Assembly: GCF_000801105.2 (NCBI RefSeq)
Contig: NC_079511.1
Location: 12,640,784-12,704,783 of the forward strand
Length of the DNA stretch: 64,000 bases
Reading direction: 5' to 3'
DNA from: Raphanus sativus
Lineage: Eukaryota > Streptophyta > Magnoliopsida > Brassicales > Brassicaceae
Shown here: one piece after another, positions 35,301 through 45,630 of the stretch
Position numbering within the stretch: position 1 is the stretch's first letter
Layout of the letters: each line of letters starts with the position of its first letter
Notes under the pieces: generated by a model
What the model was told of the DNA's origin: nothing
The model's input: the letters and a program-made list of their open reading frames with translations, nothing else
Database searches by the model: none
Program-made: the position numbers and the translations under genes

Positions 35301-35607
35301 CGAGTCAAGAACACAAGCGCATACAGCTCCTGCGTCTTGAGAGAGATTCCTAGCACCAATCAAATCCGTTAAAATCATCATTTCGCATTCTTCCATCAAA
35401 ACCTAATCTATTTCGCAGACTCGGATTCACATGGAAATCGATCGTGAAAGGTCAAAGCAATGCGAGATTGTTTTCGAGAGCTCGTCTTCAGTGCATACAC
35501 AGGGAAGAGAACTCACCAGCGCAGGATTTCGTGGCGTAGATTTTGAGGAGAAGGATTAAGATACTCATCAAGTGAGTCATATCGCCGGCGAATCTAAAGA
35601 TATTCAT
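26306..35607 (-). CDS. ERD2: ER lumen protein-retaining receptor ERD2 (215 aa, 6 exons, retrotransposon in intron 2)
   Basis: Seven-helix Golgi/cis-Golgi receptor that binds C-terminal KDEL/HDEL signals at low pH and returns escaped ER chaperones through COPI vesicles. Coding exons, in transcript order on the minus strand: 35607-35517, 35349-35084, 27162-27047, 26668-26595, 26498-26435, 26342-26306. Every junction is GT-AG and the phases sum to exactly 215 codons plus stop, the normal family length. The protein runs from [19 protein letters not shown] to [12 protein letters not shown]. Conserved segments are present: [60 protein letters not shown] and FTEDHFTRW. The C-terminal lysine-rich tail needed for COPI retrieval is intact. 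Intron 2 (27163-35083, 7.9 kb) contains a full Copia element that is transcribed antisense to ERD2. There is no coding damage. Orthologue of Arabidopsis At1g29330 (from memory). Confidence 0.96.
27489..28301 (+). repeat. 5' LTR of the Copia element (813 bp)
   Basis: Bounded by TG at the start and CA at the end. It contains a TATA-like TAGTATATATATG (about 27640-27652) and a very GC-rich block (27705-27770). Compared with the 3' LTR it lacks about 200 bp, including the CGTGGGT tandem array. Within the ERD2 intron it could act as an antisense promoter. Confidence 0.92.
28715..31261 (+). CDS. Copia gag-protease-integrase frame (848 aa), frameshifted at its end
   Basis: First large frame of the retrotransposon. 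The N-terminal ~90 residues are Thr/Ala-rich. The gag core follows ([20 protein letters not shown], from about residue 101). A CCHC zinc knuckle [14 protein letters not shown] is at about 347-360, the aspartic protease active site is in [12 protein letters not shown] (about 396-407), the GAG-pre-integrase motif in [13 protein letters not shown], and the integrase catalytic residues in [17 protein letters not shown] and [10 protein letters not shown]. Near 31030, within a run of A, the frame departs from the family pattern: the expected continuation ([14 protein letters not shown]) is in the next frame. The last ~85 residues are therefore off-frame. This points to a non-functional pol despite young LTRs. 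Confidence 0.88.
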   Translation: MTDANNTLIDTTIAQTPINVAATDVSGVTTAGNIPASSTAAATTTITLPAGNSADETTRRSLFGAGLYQTSTGLGTSSGPVAVPTPPSVPSLFTQGLMPDQFDGKNFKTWQKKMMFFLTTMKLDKFIQEDKPLVPYGIDDVHTLASVDIWVHSDFVCKGYILGRLIDPLYHVYCDIPTAKELWRSLDKKYRGEDAGCQKYVVAKFHDFKMVDSKPIMDQVEAFQLICHEIKAEGMSICETFTTLSFIEKLPPSYADFKNYLKHKKKKMGLEELIMRFQMESRNRIADKINAKEHSVNMAEHKGKGKAHAHSPAKPSKTAAALKATGKNFKNKGIEINANVERFKGKCHYCNKVGHKTAECRKKIKDEKAQANLTEEDLVAVVTEANMVESNNPREWWYDTGATTHICTDRAMFSTYQKSKTQEKLRMGNTAVSKIEGRGNVILKMTSGREVTLTNVKHVPDMRKNLVSGTLLSKNGFATSFEADKLVIRKNGMYLGKGYVKDGLVKLNVMTVPPKVVAPKVSMNKKEPVAYLVESFNIWHERLGHVNNKSIQRLMNLNLIPKFKTSKQKCEVCVQAKLTKTPSPRVERTNKPLDLIHTDLCDLKYMPTRGGKKYFVTFIDDCTKYCYVYLLHSKDETLDKFKEFKLEVENQLKTTIKVVRSDRGGEYDGPFNSFCKEHGIIHQTTAPYSPESNGVAERKNRTLKEMMNAMLQESGSPQNMWGEALLTTNYILNKIPHKITGKTPYELWKGNLPSYKYLKVWGCLAKVAVPPPKRSLLDLKQWIAFSSDMHIIVLRIGFWYMNLKYQTSIKIQSWSLEMHLFRKYFSIQGKTWFKTNSRRKRQRQGLRN
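31370..32929 (+). CDS. Copia reverse transcriptase-RNase H frame (519 aa)
   Basis: Second frame of the same polyprotein. It includes the RT entry motif [20 protein letters not shown], the active-site motif LYVDDMLI (about residue 200), the RNase H segments [20 protein letters not shown] and [13 protein letters not shown], and the usual end [13 protein letters not shown]. The same frame stays open upstream from about 31274, before the first ATG. Normally Copia Gag-Pol is one polypeptide. Here at least two frame changes between 31030 and 31285 separate this part from integrase, so it would not be translated from the native start. Confidence 0.88.
   Translation: MAFLVENVPKTLAEAMASPEAPFWNEAVKSEFDSIMQNYTWYVTDLPPGCKALGNRWIMTRKPGGKYKARLVVQGFRQREGFDYFDTYSPVTRITSIRSMIAIAALRDLEIHQMDVKTAFLNGDLEEEIYMKQPEGHVIPGQEDKVCRLVKSLYGLKQAPKQWHEKFDNTMMSNGFKINECDKCIYYKITKNAYVLLCLYVDDMLIIGSNKDIINQTKNMLKGKFEMKDLGLADVILGVKIIRNSKGITLTQSHYAETILERFKNYSNSTAKTPLDPQMHLTKNSGEAVSQNEYARVIGSLMYLTNCTRPDLAHAVNVLSRYTSNPGHTHWKAITRVLNYLRYTKDFGLHYGKEPAVLEGYSDANWISDSKNSKSTSGYVFTLGGAAISWKSTKQTVLARSTMESEFIALDKAAEEAEWLRNFLEDVPMWEKPVPAIRIHCDSQSAIARAQNNLYNGKSRHIRRRHKTIRQLISTGVITIDYIKSADNLADPFTKGLPRDVVAKSSKGMGLKPITNEDA
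32930..33571 (+). other. Copia 3' untranslated region and polypurine tract
   Basis: Non-coding stretch between the RNase H stop and the 3' LTR, ending in the polypurine tract GTGGGGGA (33563-33570) used to prime plus-strand DNA. I see no envelope-like or extra gene. Confidence 0.7.
33572..34582 (+). repeat. 3' LTR of the Copia element (1011 bp) with CGTGGGT array
   Basis: Same ends as the 5' LTR. It carries an extra ~200 bp that includes about a dozen tandem CGTGGGT heptamers followed by CTTGGGT units (33838-33955). It also has a second TATA-like site (about 33725-33737). The open frames across the array (repeated DPRPTTH on the minus strand) are products of the repeat. Confidence 0.92.
33838..33955. 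repeat. Heptamer tandem array (CGTGGGT)n / (CTTGGGT)n
   Basis: Uninterrupted CGTGGGT units change at the right end to CTTGGGT. Present in the 3' LTR only: the 5' LTR has a single CGTGGGT unit at the matching place. Such G-triplet arrays can form G-quadruplexes, and they change length easily by slippage. Confidence 0.95.
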
Positions 35608-37438
35608 CGTTGACCAGAAGACGGAGGAGACTCGACGACGATAACTGTTTTTTTTTTTTCCGGGAATCCAGAAACCGAGAGAAACGGAGAGCGAGAAAGA
35701 AAGAGAGTGCACGTTCCCGATGACGTGGCAATCACTAACATCTGCGCTCTCAATTATACTAAATTCGAAAGTGGAAAGGTTATGTTATCTGCTACGTCGC
35801 ACCTTGTTGAAAGTAGAATGCGCTAGGTTTCTGTGGGTCTACATTCCATCAAATTTAGGCCATGTGTCAATCGAGCAGTGATGTGGCAGCTATGTACGCG
35901 GCTGGTATGGTGGTGGCGTTAACATAGTATTTTTTAGTTGCTCGTGCTCCTCGTGTTCTATATAATTTTAAAAGCAGTTAAGACTGTCTAGGTAAGTTAA
36001 ATGGACCAGCTACTAGCTGCTTATTAATGGATACGGGCCTTCAGTTATTTTTATCAAATGTGGGCTTTAACTATCTTCGGTAATGTTTTTTTTTCTTTTC
36101 TGACATCTCTCTTTGGTAATGTTACTATTGACTACTGAGTAATGATTATTGGTTTTAAGCTAACACATTTTTTTTTACGTTTTACACCAGATGAACACCC
36201 TACCTACGCTTGAATTCATATATCAAAATGAGTTTTCATTAGATTTTTGGTTTTAATTTTGAAAGGTGGTTGAAACCCTATTAAGTAATGGTTGATTAAA
36301 AATTTTACGCAATGAATTATATTTAATCTTTATTTTCAAAAAAAAATAATTAAGAATTATGTAAATAAATGAAGAAAATAATTACGTGGAATTTTTATGA
36401 TACAAGTGCAATTGTCAGTCGTAGCATTCAGACATAAATATTTATAAAATACATAAAACTATATATTGTATAATCATCAAAAACAGCGCAAAAAAGTTAT
36501 TTTTATGATATAATTTGTTATTGATATATGCGTGTGTCTAGATGTGTTTTTTTATGGGAAAAATTGCTTGAAGGTAAAGGTGGGAGTTTGAGTATTCATT
36601 CAAATTCGATTCGGATCTATTAGAATTTTAGATATTCGGAATCAAAAATTAAAATTTTATTTGAATATTTATAAATGTCAGTTTCGCTTGGATCTACCGG
36701 ATTCAGTTCGGATTAATATATCTATTTAAATTATGTAAACAAGTTTAAAATACAAATCCTTACATTCTTCAAAATCAAAAAATAAAATAATTTACAATGT
36801 ATATTGGAATGATGTTTGACTAAATACCTAAAATTAACATGAAAATTGGTCCAGTTTAGTTATAGCATATTTCCATTGTTTTGAGTAATTTTATTATTTT
36901 GGATATTCAATTTCAGCTATTTTAGATATTTTCAAGTATTTAGAATAATTTAAATTATTTGAGTATTTTAGATATTTTGAAATTAAATCTAAAATAATTA
37001 ATATATTTAAATATATAATTGTGATTTAGATATTTGAAAATATCTATCTAATAGCGTTTGGTTCCGATTCCTCATGACACATGATGATGTCAAACGTCAT
37101 GACTCATGAATACACGTAAAACCAACAATGTGTTGCTTTTTTTTCTTGATCGTGAGTCAAATAAACTAAAACAACAAGGCATGACTAATGCTTCTCCGTG
37201 GATACCGTGGTCGGTCAGATTTTTTCCTTTATATTATGATGATGTTATTTTCAAAATCAACTGTATCGTACAATAACGTTTAATCTAGAAGAAACAGTGC
37301 ATCTTAAAAATGATGATAATATAAATGATTTTTTTAATTGTTTTATTTTTTGATTTTATTCGAATCCAAGTAATTCAGTCGGTTTATTATTATGACACAG
37401 ATTATTTACCATCCAATATTTAAAATGTTAAGGGTTTT
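35608..37438. other. ERD2 upstream region and AT-rich intergenic DNA
   Basis: The ERD2 leader has a GA/CT-rich stretch (35640-35710). From about 36565 to 37060 there are TTCGGAT/TCGGAT-type motifs at both ends of an AT-rich core, resembling an old member of the CCGAAC-rich MITE family at 13036, but without clear ends. No gene was found. Confidence 0.4.
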
Positions 37439-39278
37439 CACTACAAAAAAAAGACTGTAATACATCACTTAAATTGAATCAGAAAAATAAATGATACTAA
37501 TTTGAATTATTTATTAGCAAATGATTCAAAATATGGTGTTTAACATCAATTATAGCAAACGATGATGTTATTAATTTATTTGACTTCACTTCCATGGAAT
37601 TGATGCAAATCTATATTAGTTTACATCACTTTTAAAAAATTGATAGAAAATATAACTTTTACATCAATTAAATGATCGATACATTTACTAATTTGGGTTA
37701 ACATCACTTATAGAAATGACACAATAGTAACATCATTTCAAAGAACGTTGCAAATTTGACATCAATGATAAAATGATACTAACAATTTAATTAAATTATG
37801 AATATGTGTATATAATTCATTTGTGTCGCTTGAATATATTTGATGTTGCAAATCTTATTTCATACAAATTAAAAATTCAATAATATCATTCGAATTTATA
37901 AATAATTTATTAACAAAATTTGTATTGTTGATAATATCATTTGAATTATTTAATAAGTAAGTTAGTTAAATTGACATTTTTAATATTAAAATGGTAACTA
38001 TATACTGACATAATAAAGAATATTAAACCTATATTATAAAAATATTTTAATGTTCATTTTAATATATAATTAATTAAACAAAATAAATTATAGTAGTCTA
38101 TTTTATAGTCACTTCGTTATTTTGTTTTGTAAACAAAATTGTACACCATTTAAAATATACATGTTTGTTACAAAAAAAAATAGTCATATCTTCTCCTATT
38201 TTATCTCACCCACTAGATCACGATCCTTTTTAACTGAATAAAAACAACGATATAATCCTTTACTTCTGATCTTTTTTTACAGTTTTTTATCTTCCTCACA
38301 AAAGTCTTTAACAAATGTTTCCAACGCAGTTTGATATGGTTTCTTCTATTGGAGCATAGTTTGTAGCCGATGTTGAATCGATCTGAATATCATCCTCTTG
38401 AAACTTCTGTGAAGACAAATGTTGTATACGTCAGTATGTCATTGGTTAAGGTTAGTCAACAGTAAGAATCTCGTGCAATCTTTTCTTTTGATTTGATTTT
38501 GTATGCAACACCTGTCTTTTCTTTATATGAATCATGATGATGGTATAATTGTTTTTGCAGAAGCAATTAATAGTCTTAAAACACCAACACCAAAGGCAGT
38601 AGTAGATGCAGAGAAAGAGAAGAAAAGCAATTAATAGTCTTAGAACACCAACACCAAAGGCAGTAATAGATGCAGAGAAAGAGAAGGAAAATCTTGACTA
38701 AGGAACTCTAATGGCGAATGTTTACTGTTATGCAATTTTGAATTCATCTTTTTTTTTCTTTTCTTGTTTTATAGGTTTTTCATCTTTTAATTGTAACATC
38801 ACGAGAACTATTTCAAATAAATATTAATAATTTCTTTTTAATGATACAAATTTATTTACTAATCTAAATTTATTTAGTGATATAAATTCAACAACAATAA
38901 GAATAATTTAATTAATAAACTGTAAATGATAAAAAAAATTAGTGAAATCACGTCAGAAATTGATTCTAATTTAATTCAGTTATTAAAATATAAATAATTA
39001 AAATCAATTATTTTAACTGATTTTAATATTAACATCGTTTTCAAATTGATATAAATATTAGTATCAGTTTTTGTAATTGATATATATTAACATCACTTAT
39101 ATTAGTTGATGCAAATATTTTTTTTTTCACATCAGTTATTAGTAAAATGATGTGAATTATTTGCATCACCACTTTCAGAGTCATTTATATAAGTGATACA
39201 AATTTATTTTACATCATTTATAACTAATGCAAAAATTAAAAATAAATGATGCTAAATAACTATTTTTTTGTAGTGTTT
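37436..39278. mobile_element. Non-autonomous CACTA (En/Spm) element, ~1837 bp
   Basis: The termini are CACTACAAAAAAA (37439) and its inverse TTTTTTTGTAGTG (ending 39275), with 3-bp target duplication TTT on both sides. Subterminal regions on both sides are crowded with short ACATCA/TTGATG-type motifs in both orientations, such as AACATCACTTATA and ACATCAATTA, which are the expected TNPA-like binding sites. The core (about 38160-38770) is less AT-rich and holds an almost perfect 64-bp tandem duplication (38561-38690). No transposase frame is present, so it depends on another copy. Confidence 0.88.
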
Positions 39279-39488
39279 GTGTATTGAAAAATTATCGCAA
39301 CTTCCATATGAACCTCAGAACCTCTCATATTGGTTCTGGAAAAGGAAAACTTAATATATATCGTCTATGATACCACCGATACCAAATTAGGCTGACTCGC
39401 TACTGAAATTAATATCACATAATACCAAAACCATATACATAATACATCTAATGTTCGTGTAATGCAAATTCCCCTACTAATTATGTAA

Positions 39489-40077
39489 CTAGATCATGAT
39501 CCGCGCTTCGGAAGCGCAGAATATTTTATGATTCAAAATTTTGTTAACAATGTTACAAATATTTAATATGTAAGAATTTTGTCTATTTAAAAAACTACGT
39601 TTGAATCAACATTTTTAAATCTAATTTAGATCGTCGAGCCAGTAAACCCGGTAATCCGATATATAATCATGTTTGAATTGGTTAAAAAATAATGGGTTAA
39701 TAAGTTTGATTTGAATCCACTTTGAATATATCATATAATACGACTATTATATAAAATTAATTGGTTAAGGAGTAATGTATTGCATGGTGATCATCGCATG
39801 GACTTATTAGATGGTGATTATGAAATCTCAAATTTAACATTACTGCATGTTGGTTATGAAATCAATTGGGAAAGAAAATATTTTTTTTGAATAGAAAGAA
39901 AATGGGCCAACTGATAAAATGAATGTATATAAGGTATTAAGTTAGCATAGAATAATGAAATAATTTACTAACATTAATTGTTAGTTAATAGGATCAGAAA
40001 ATATATCATATTTAATAGTAGGTCCAATTTAAAAATTCACCTAAAAAATCATAATGTTTCTGTTTTAATAAGATAGA
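39489..40077 (-). mobile_element. Helitron, ~589 bp, first of a second end-to-end pair
   Basis: The minus-strand 5' end is TCTATCTTATTAAAACAGAA (40077 down). The 3' end is a hairpin TGCGCTTCCGAAGCGCGG followed by ATCATGATCTAG (CTAG at 39489). Flanking base 39488 is A. It is a shortened relative of the 8531-9217 family. The next Helitron begins at 40078 with no spacer. Confidence 0.82.
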
Positions 40078-41422
40078 CTAGATGATAACCCGCACTTTGC
40101 GCGGGGTGAATTTTTTTTAAAATATGTTGTATCTAAATAAATAATACATTTTTTTGTTATCAATATTTTTTTTACATTTGATTAGGGATGATATGTGGGT
40201 AGATATCATTTGGTTTGGTTAGGTTCGGTTTGGATCTTTGCAAATTTGGTTCGAATCTTTATATGTTCGGTTTGGTCTTAGATTCAGATAACCCATTTAA
40301 TTTTTTAAAAACTTAAAGTTCATATATACTTTAAATTTCTCAAAACATAAAAATAAAAATAATATGTTACATATAAATTTGAATAATGTATATCAAAATA
40401 CTTAAATTTAACATAAAAATTGGTTTAACTTAAATATTTGGATAGAAAATGAATAGATATTTTCAGTATTTTGGTATTTTGAGTAATGTTTAGTTATTTT
40501 AAATATATAATTTTTACTATTTTTATATATTTCTAAATATTTTGGACAATTTAAAACATCTTAAGTATTTTGTATATTTCTTTTAGATATTAATTTTTTA
40601 AAATAATATATTTAAGTATATAAATTTGGTTTGAATATACTCGGATACCCAAAATATTTTGGTCCGAATCGGGTTCATGTTCTGGTTTTTAGATACCAAA
40701 AATTTAAACATGTTCAGATATCTAACCAAATTGATTAAAGTTCTATACTATTTTCTAGATTGGATTTGGTTCGGTTATTTGGATTCGGATTTTTTTCCCA
40801 ACCATATATTTTTTATTGTAACTAAATTTTAAATGAAAGTGACGATGGTTCATACTGATTTTGGGTATGCAACAATTTTTAAACTAAAACACTTTCTTTT
40901 ATGTATGTGATTTATTTAGTTAATCATTAAAAAATATTCAAGACTCATTAAAAACGATAGGCTGAACTGAAAAAAGTTACCATTGATCACAAAATTTTCA
41001 ATGTGAGGCTTGTACTATTTTTAGTAATTTATAATCATTTTAAAAAATTCGAAATACAACATATAAAAAAAAATATAATTTTTTTTTATTATATACTTAA
41101 TGTGATTGTTTAATTTATTTTAACAAATAAAATTAAACGAAAAGTATAGAGGATAAAAAATTATTATCAAATCTTTATTATTCATAATCATTAATGGTGA
41201 TATATATGTCAATCATATTAGAAAGTTCCGTAGCTTTTATTTAAGGAAACAATAGAGAATTTTTTTTGTATATTAATAATTTATTTAATAGTTATTTAAT
41301 AAAAACTATAATATATGTGTAGATGGACCAACTTATTTCTCTAACAATCCTCAGAATAATTCTCATGATGACATGTGGCTACTAAACAATGTTGCAATGT
41401 TCCAGGATTAATATATAGGGGA
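40078..41422 (-). mobile_element. Helitron, ~1345 bp, different family, abutting the previous one
   Basis: On the minus strand it begins TCCCCTATATATTAATCC (5' end at 41422, flanking T at 41423). It ends with a hairpin CCCCGCGCAAAGTGCGGG followed by TTATCATCTAG. Around 40190-40800 there is a TTCGGTTT/TCGGAT-rich stretch that looks like an older nested MITE of the CCGAAC-rich family. No coding capacity. Confidence 0.78.
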
Positions 41423-42098
41423 TACTATCTGCAATTAAATATAAACACATCAGTACATCACGTGACCTGGTAATCAACAAAATCGCCGCTTTTGCAATTC
41501 CATGCTGTGATAACTATTAACTAATTCAGACATGAGGTTTCAACTTTCAAAGTCGCTATGGATACAGTTTTTTTGTAACAGTGTTTTTCAATGCAATATG
41601 TTTCTGTACTTGCGTTCAAATATTTTTACATCAAACATTATTTAAACAAAATAATTTCGTATAAAAAATATATTTTTTTTGGTATGTGTAAACGCAAAAA
41701 AGAAACAAAAGACTCATGGTTTTTAAGTTTGAATTCATTTATTGCACTTTACCAAGGCAGCTTGACTAAAGACGTAGAACTTCTGTTTCCATTTTGATAC
41801 GTTGCAACTGTATTATTCTGCGTCAACGCTTCATTATTACATTTTCTTACATAGGGTTTTCTTACGTAGGAAAGAGAATACTTTTAGGAGTGGTCTACTA
41901 CACAGTCAATTCAAACAGTTAGATTCGTCAAAATAGTGCTTTGAGAGCCGAATCTTATAATCACTCTTATCATATTGTCCGATAAGGGAACCATCTTCTT
42001 TTTTTTTTCTGCTAAAAGAAAGTGGTTTCATTTTTTTACCAAATACTAAACATTATTTATACAAATAATCTCTGATCAACGTGTGTTCTTATAATGGA
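41423..42098. other. Intergenic DNA without recognised features
   Basis: A 68-codon frame (41591-41797) has AT-rich, random-looking composition and I do not consider it a gene. Nothing else was seen. Confidence 0.45.
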
Positions 42099-44167
42099 CT
42101 AGGGTCAGTCCGACCTACAGGCGGGATATACTTTATTTGTGATTTATATGATTATTTTTTGTATAATTTACATTTACCTCATAAATACATCACTTATAAC
42201 TTTTTTCAAGGCTGACAAAATGTTTGTAAGCTGACAAAAAATAAAAATAAAATATAAATATATATTAAATTATGATAAAAATGATACAAAAGTAAAATAT
42301 AAATATACCTTAAATTACGGTAAAAATGATACACAATAAAATATAAATTATCTTAAATTGTGATAAAATTTTAAAAACAAACTTAGCATATTCTTGATTT
42401 AAAATAAAATGATTACAATAATGAGAATATTATTTTATTTATATAGATATCCTAGCATGTAAAATAATTCAGTTTCACAAAATAATTATAATGTACTATA
42501 ATATAGTCAAATGTGTATTGTGCAAAAAAAAATGTGTCTGGATTTAAACATTTGTCAAAAGATACCAAAAGAATTATTTACATGTCTCGATGTTAAGTTT
42601 CTTAATTGTTATTTATTCCATTAAAACAAAACTATATGTCAAAGAAATTGAAATATTTATATCCTTGATTGAATAACAACCCCTTATATTTTGTCCTTCA
42701 TAGATTTGAATTATGCTGATTTTCTTAAAATTTATATGTTGTCATGTACTCCATAGTTTTTTGTTTGTTGGATTTTTTTAAAAAGAAACGAATTAACTTT
42801 GCAAATATGTATTGACTTGAAGTTTTATTTCGAAATTGAACGTATGCGACATATTGTTGCTGAATTGGGTCGTGTTATCAAAACAATTTCTGTGATAAGA
42901 TTAGCACATGACTTTTTAATTATATCACTAAAAAATTGACACATAAAAGTAAAAAAAAAACAATTTTTATGGTTGCAGCAAGTTCATATATGAAACCCAT
43001 TATATGAAGTTGCTTACAAATTCACCTAGGAAAAGAAAATGATACACACTAAAAGCAAATTAGAAACTCTTTGTTTGGAGTTGCTTTAGTGGAAATCTCC
43101 AACTGGAATAGCTTCTTCCTATTCGTTGTTGACGTTCATGTTTTCTCCATCCCATAGTTTTCAGTAAACTTTGCTAATTGCTACCATACCATCAACCTAA
43201 CAGAAACAAACTGATCTATGATTGCTACCTGCCGGTCACAGTAAATTAATAATTCAGAGCTATGCTCTGGCCAAGAACACTGCTAATAGTTCTGATGACA
43301 TCAATATTCTAGAACTGCAACATGATGTAATATAACCCCCTTTCTAAAAACAAACATGGGAAATATATATATGCAAAACTCTCACAATGATTTAATGGCT
43401 GAAATCTTTAACGGACTCTTTGCTTTTATTGAGATAATTTCAGCGAAGATAACTTTTGGCGGTGGAGGCAACCAAATCCTCATCCCCCACCATTTCGATC
43501 ACTTTAACATCTTCATCTTTCTTAACAACCTATATATATATATAAGCAGCTCTTTCAAGTTTTAAAAATATAAAATAAAGATGTGATTTTGCTTAGATAT
43601 AAGAAGATTCAAGTACCAAGTTTCAGAGCCCAGATTACGAAGTGTGAAAAACATAATTGAAGTGTTTCTTCAATTACAATGGACCAAAACCAAGGATGAA
43701 TATGAGCAAAGCTAAGAACAACCCATAAATCAAATCAAAGAACAATGACGCATTAGTATATTGTGAATGATACGAAGAGAGGATGAGGAAAAGATGAGAA
43801 GTACTCACATATTTATATAGATCCTTGCTGCAGATCTAAATGACACATTGAATGAGATTAAACACAAAATCACAGGTCGAACCGTTTCAGATGGCGAGAA
43901 GAAGCCCAGACGTCCCGGCATCGCCGTCGCACGAAGAGTATTCTTTGATCGAATAGAATTAAAGTTGGAGAGCAGACTCCATTTACCCGGGCCGTACACA
44001 TCGTTAGCCCAACACACATTAATGATCAAAGCTCATCTAGAACCAAGCTAAATGAAACGCTGAGTTGCACTTTTTTGGGACACGTGTCAATGCAAGGATA
44101 CTCGAATTTCTTAGGTGGATGCTGATGTGTCAGCAGGAGAGATCCAACCTTCTTTTATATATATAGA
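42099..44167 (-). mobile_element. Probable Helitron, ~2.07 kb, with gene-like interior
   Basis: The minus-strand 5' end is TCTATATATATAAAAGAAGG (44167 down), followed by AGAGATCC-inverse sequence typical of Arabidopsis-type Helitron starts. The proposed 3' end is CTAG at 42099, preceded by CCCGCCTGTAGGTCGGACTG, a weak hairpin. The left half is AT-rich Helitron-like DNA. The right half (about 43080-44060) is more balanced in composition and looks like captured gene sequence. The 5' end is clear and the pairing with this 3' end is inferred. Confidence 0.55.
43440..43529 (-). pseudogene. Possible captured terminal exon inside a Helitron
   Basis: A minus-strand frame of 29 codons ends in a stop: VVKKDEDVKVIEMVGDEDLV then ASTAKSYLR. 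A splice-acceptor-like TATATAG lies directly before it. Its charged, non-repetitive composition differs from the AT-rich surroundings. I do not recognise the family. It is best read as the last exon of a gene fragment carried by the Helitron. Confidence 0.35.
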
Positions 44168-45270
44168 TGTGTCATGTGTGGTTTGAGCCTTCAAATTGTA
44201 GTAGTGTGATCTTTTATTTGGAAATAGATCCGACCAGAAAGTGTTGGCAAGAAACTTATTCAAGAGGCACTGCATAAGATGAAAGTATATTTGGTTAAGA
44301 AAAGAAGTTTATGATGTGCTTGATATCAAAGAGGTCACATGAGGACAAGAAGGATCAGAAAATGCTGAAAGAGCTCTTGTCTCACATATTTATAAATTTC
44401 ATGTATCACACTCGGGGCCAGTAAAGGATATAGCATATGATCATGCAGGTCAAATGACCCATGTTATTTTTCGGAAAAAAAAAATTGCATGTATTTCCAA
44501 TAGAAATGGACGATGAGTTTTGCTTACTGGCCCTTGTAAAACTCTTGTATCATCAACTTGACCCTTGTTAAAAACATTTCTCCCTCTGCCACTGCCCGGG
44601 GCCAGTCCAACGTAACCGACTTTTCTCCACCATAATGATTCAAAAGTTTCCGGTTTGCTGGTGTACCATTGTTCGTAGAAACCCAATACCAACTACAAGC
44701 ACTAGTAGCAAAATGTACGAAGGGTTAACCAAACCTGATATCGGTATTCATCGTAGAATCAATTGAGATTAGGCTCATAAATATTAAACTGTTTGAATTT
44801 AATTATATTAAATATTTACTACAAAATTTGGCGATGTATGACTTTTCAAAAGATTTTTTTGTCAATGTTTTGTTTTATACTTGTATAATTGTTGGCCAGC
44901 CTAATTTTATTCCCGAACTTAGCAAAAGTAAAGCAGGGAATCAAACCAATTAAATGGCTGATGCCATTGACTAGATTCTACATAGGGCGACCTTGACACC
45001 TTCTGTATACATATATAAATATTTTGTTTTAGTTACCATTACGAAAATCAGCGATTCTATATAAATACGGTCATAAATTTAATAGAGATTATGTCAAGAA
45101 TTAAATGCTTCTGTGTTTTATTATATGTCGTGTTCTTGGTACATTGCCGACCTAAATAAGTGGTTCACCGGATGGTCAAACAAACCTAAAGAAGGGGTAA
45201 TGATTCAGTTATATACCACACGATAACATATAATATAGTATTGATATTTGCCAGTATCGATATATTGTCA
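44168..45270. other. Intergenic DNA, possible old retroelement debris
   Basis: No supportable gene. A stretch at about 44500-44700 (CTTACTGGCCCTTGTAAAAC, CCCGGGGCCAGTCCAACG) is richer in GC than its surroundings and may be transposon debris, but it has no ends that I can define. Confidence 0.35.
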
Positions 45271-45513
45271 TACTCCCTCCGTTTCATATTACATGTCGTT
45301 CTAACCTTATTCACACAAATTAAGAAAACATTTAATTTTACATATTTCCAAATTAAAAACACTATTACCAATACACCTAACCATTTATCAACCAATAGAA
45401 AAATGGAAAAGAGAATATTGTCAATAAATTTTACATTGAAAACCGAAAACGACACTTATTTTGAAACAAAAAATTTCCTCTAGAACGACATATAATTTGA
45501 AACGGAGGGAGTA
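45271..45513. mobile_element. Stowaway-type MITE with TA target duplication
   Basis: The element spans 45273-45511, with ends CTCCCTCCGTTTCATATTA and TAATTTGAAACGGAGGGAG-type inverse, flanked by TA on both sides. The inverted repeat extends about 34 bp (through ATGTCGTTCTA). CTCCCTCCGT ends and TA duplications are the hallmark of Stowaway elements moved by Tc1/mariner transposases. Confidence 0.92.
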
Positions 45514-45600
45514 TAACAATCGAATCTTACGACATTAAAAACATAAGAAAATACATTGATAAACGAGACTCATAAATATTTTTGCAGAATACATTAATTA

Positions 45601-45630
45601 CTAGGTGATATCCGCGCCTTGCGCGGAGAG
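45601..45630 (-). mobile_element. Helitron 3' terminus, 5' end not found
   Basis: CTAG at 45601-45604, then GTGATATCCGCGCCTTGCGCGG gives, on the minus strand, a hairpin CCGCGCAAGGCGCGG followed by ATATCACCTAG. Flanking base 45600 is A, as expected. The body extends to the right, but I could not identify its 5' end in the AT-rich DNA up to about 49,000. Confidence 0.6.
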
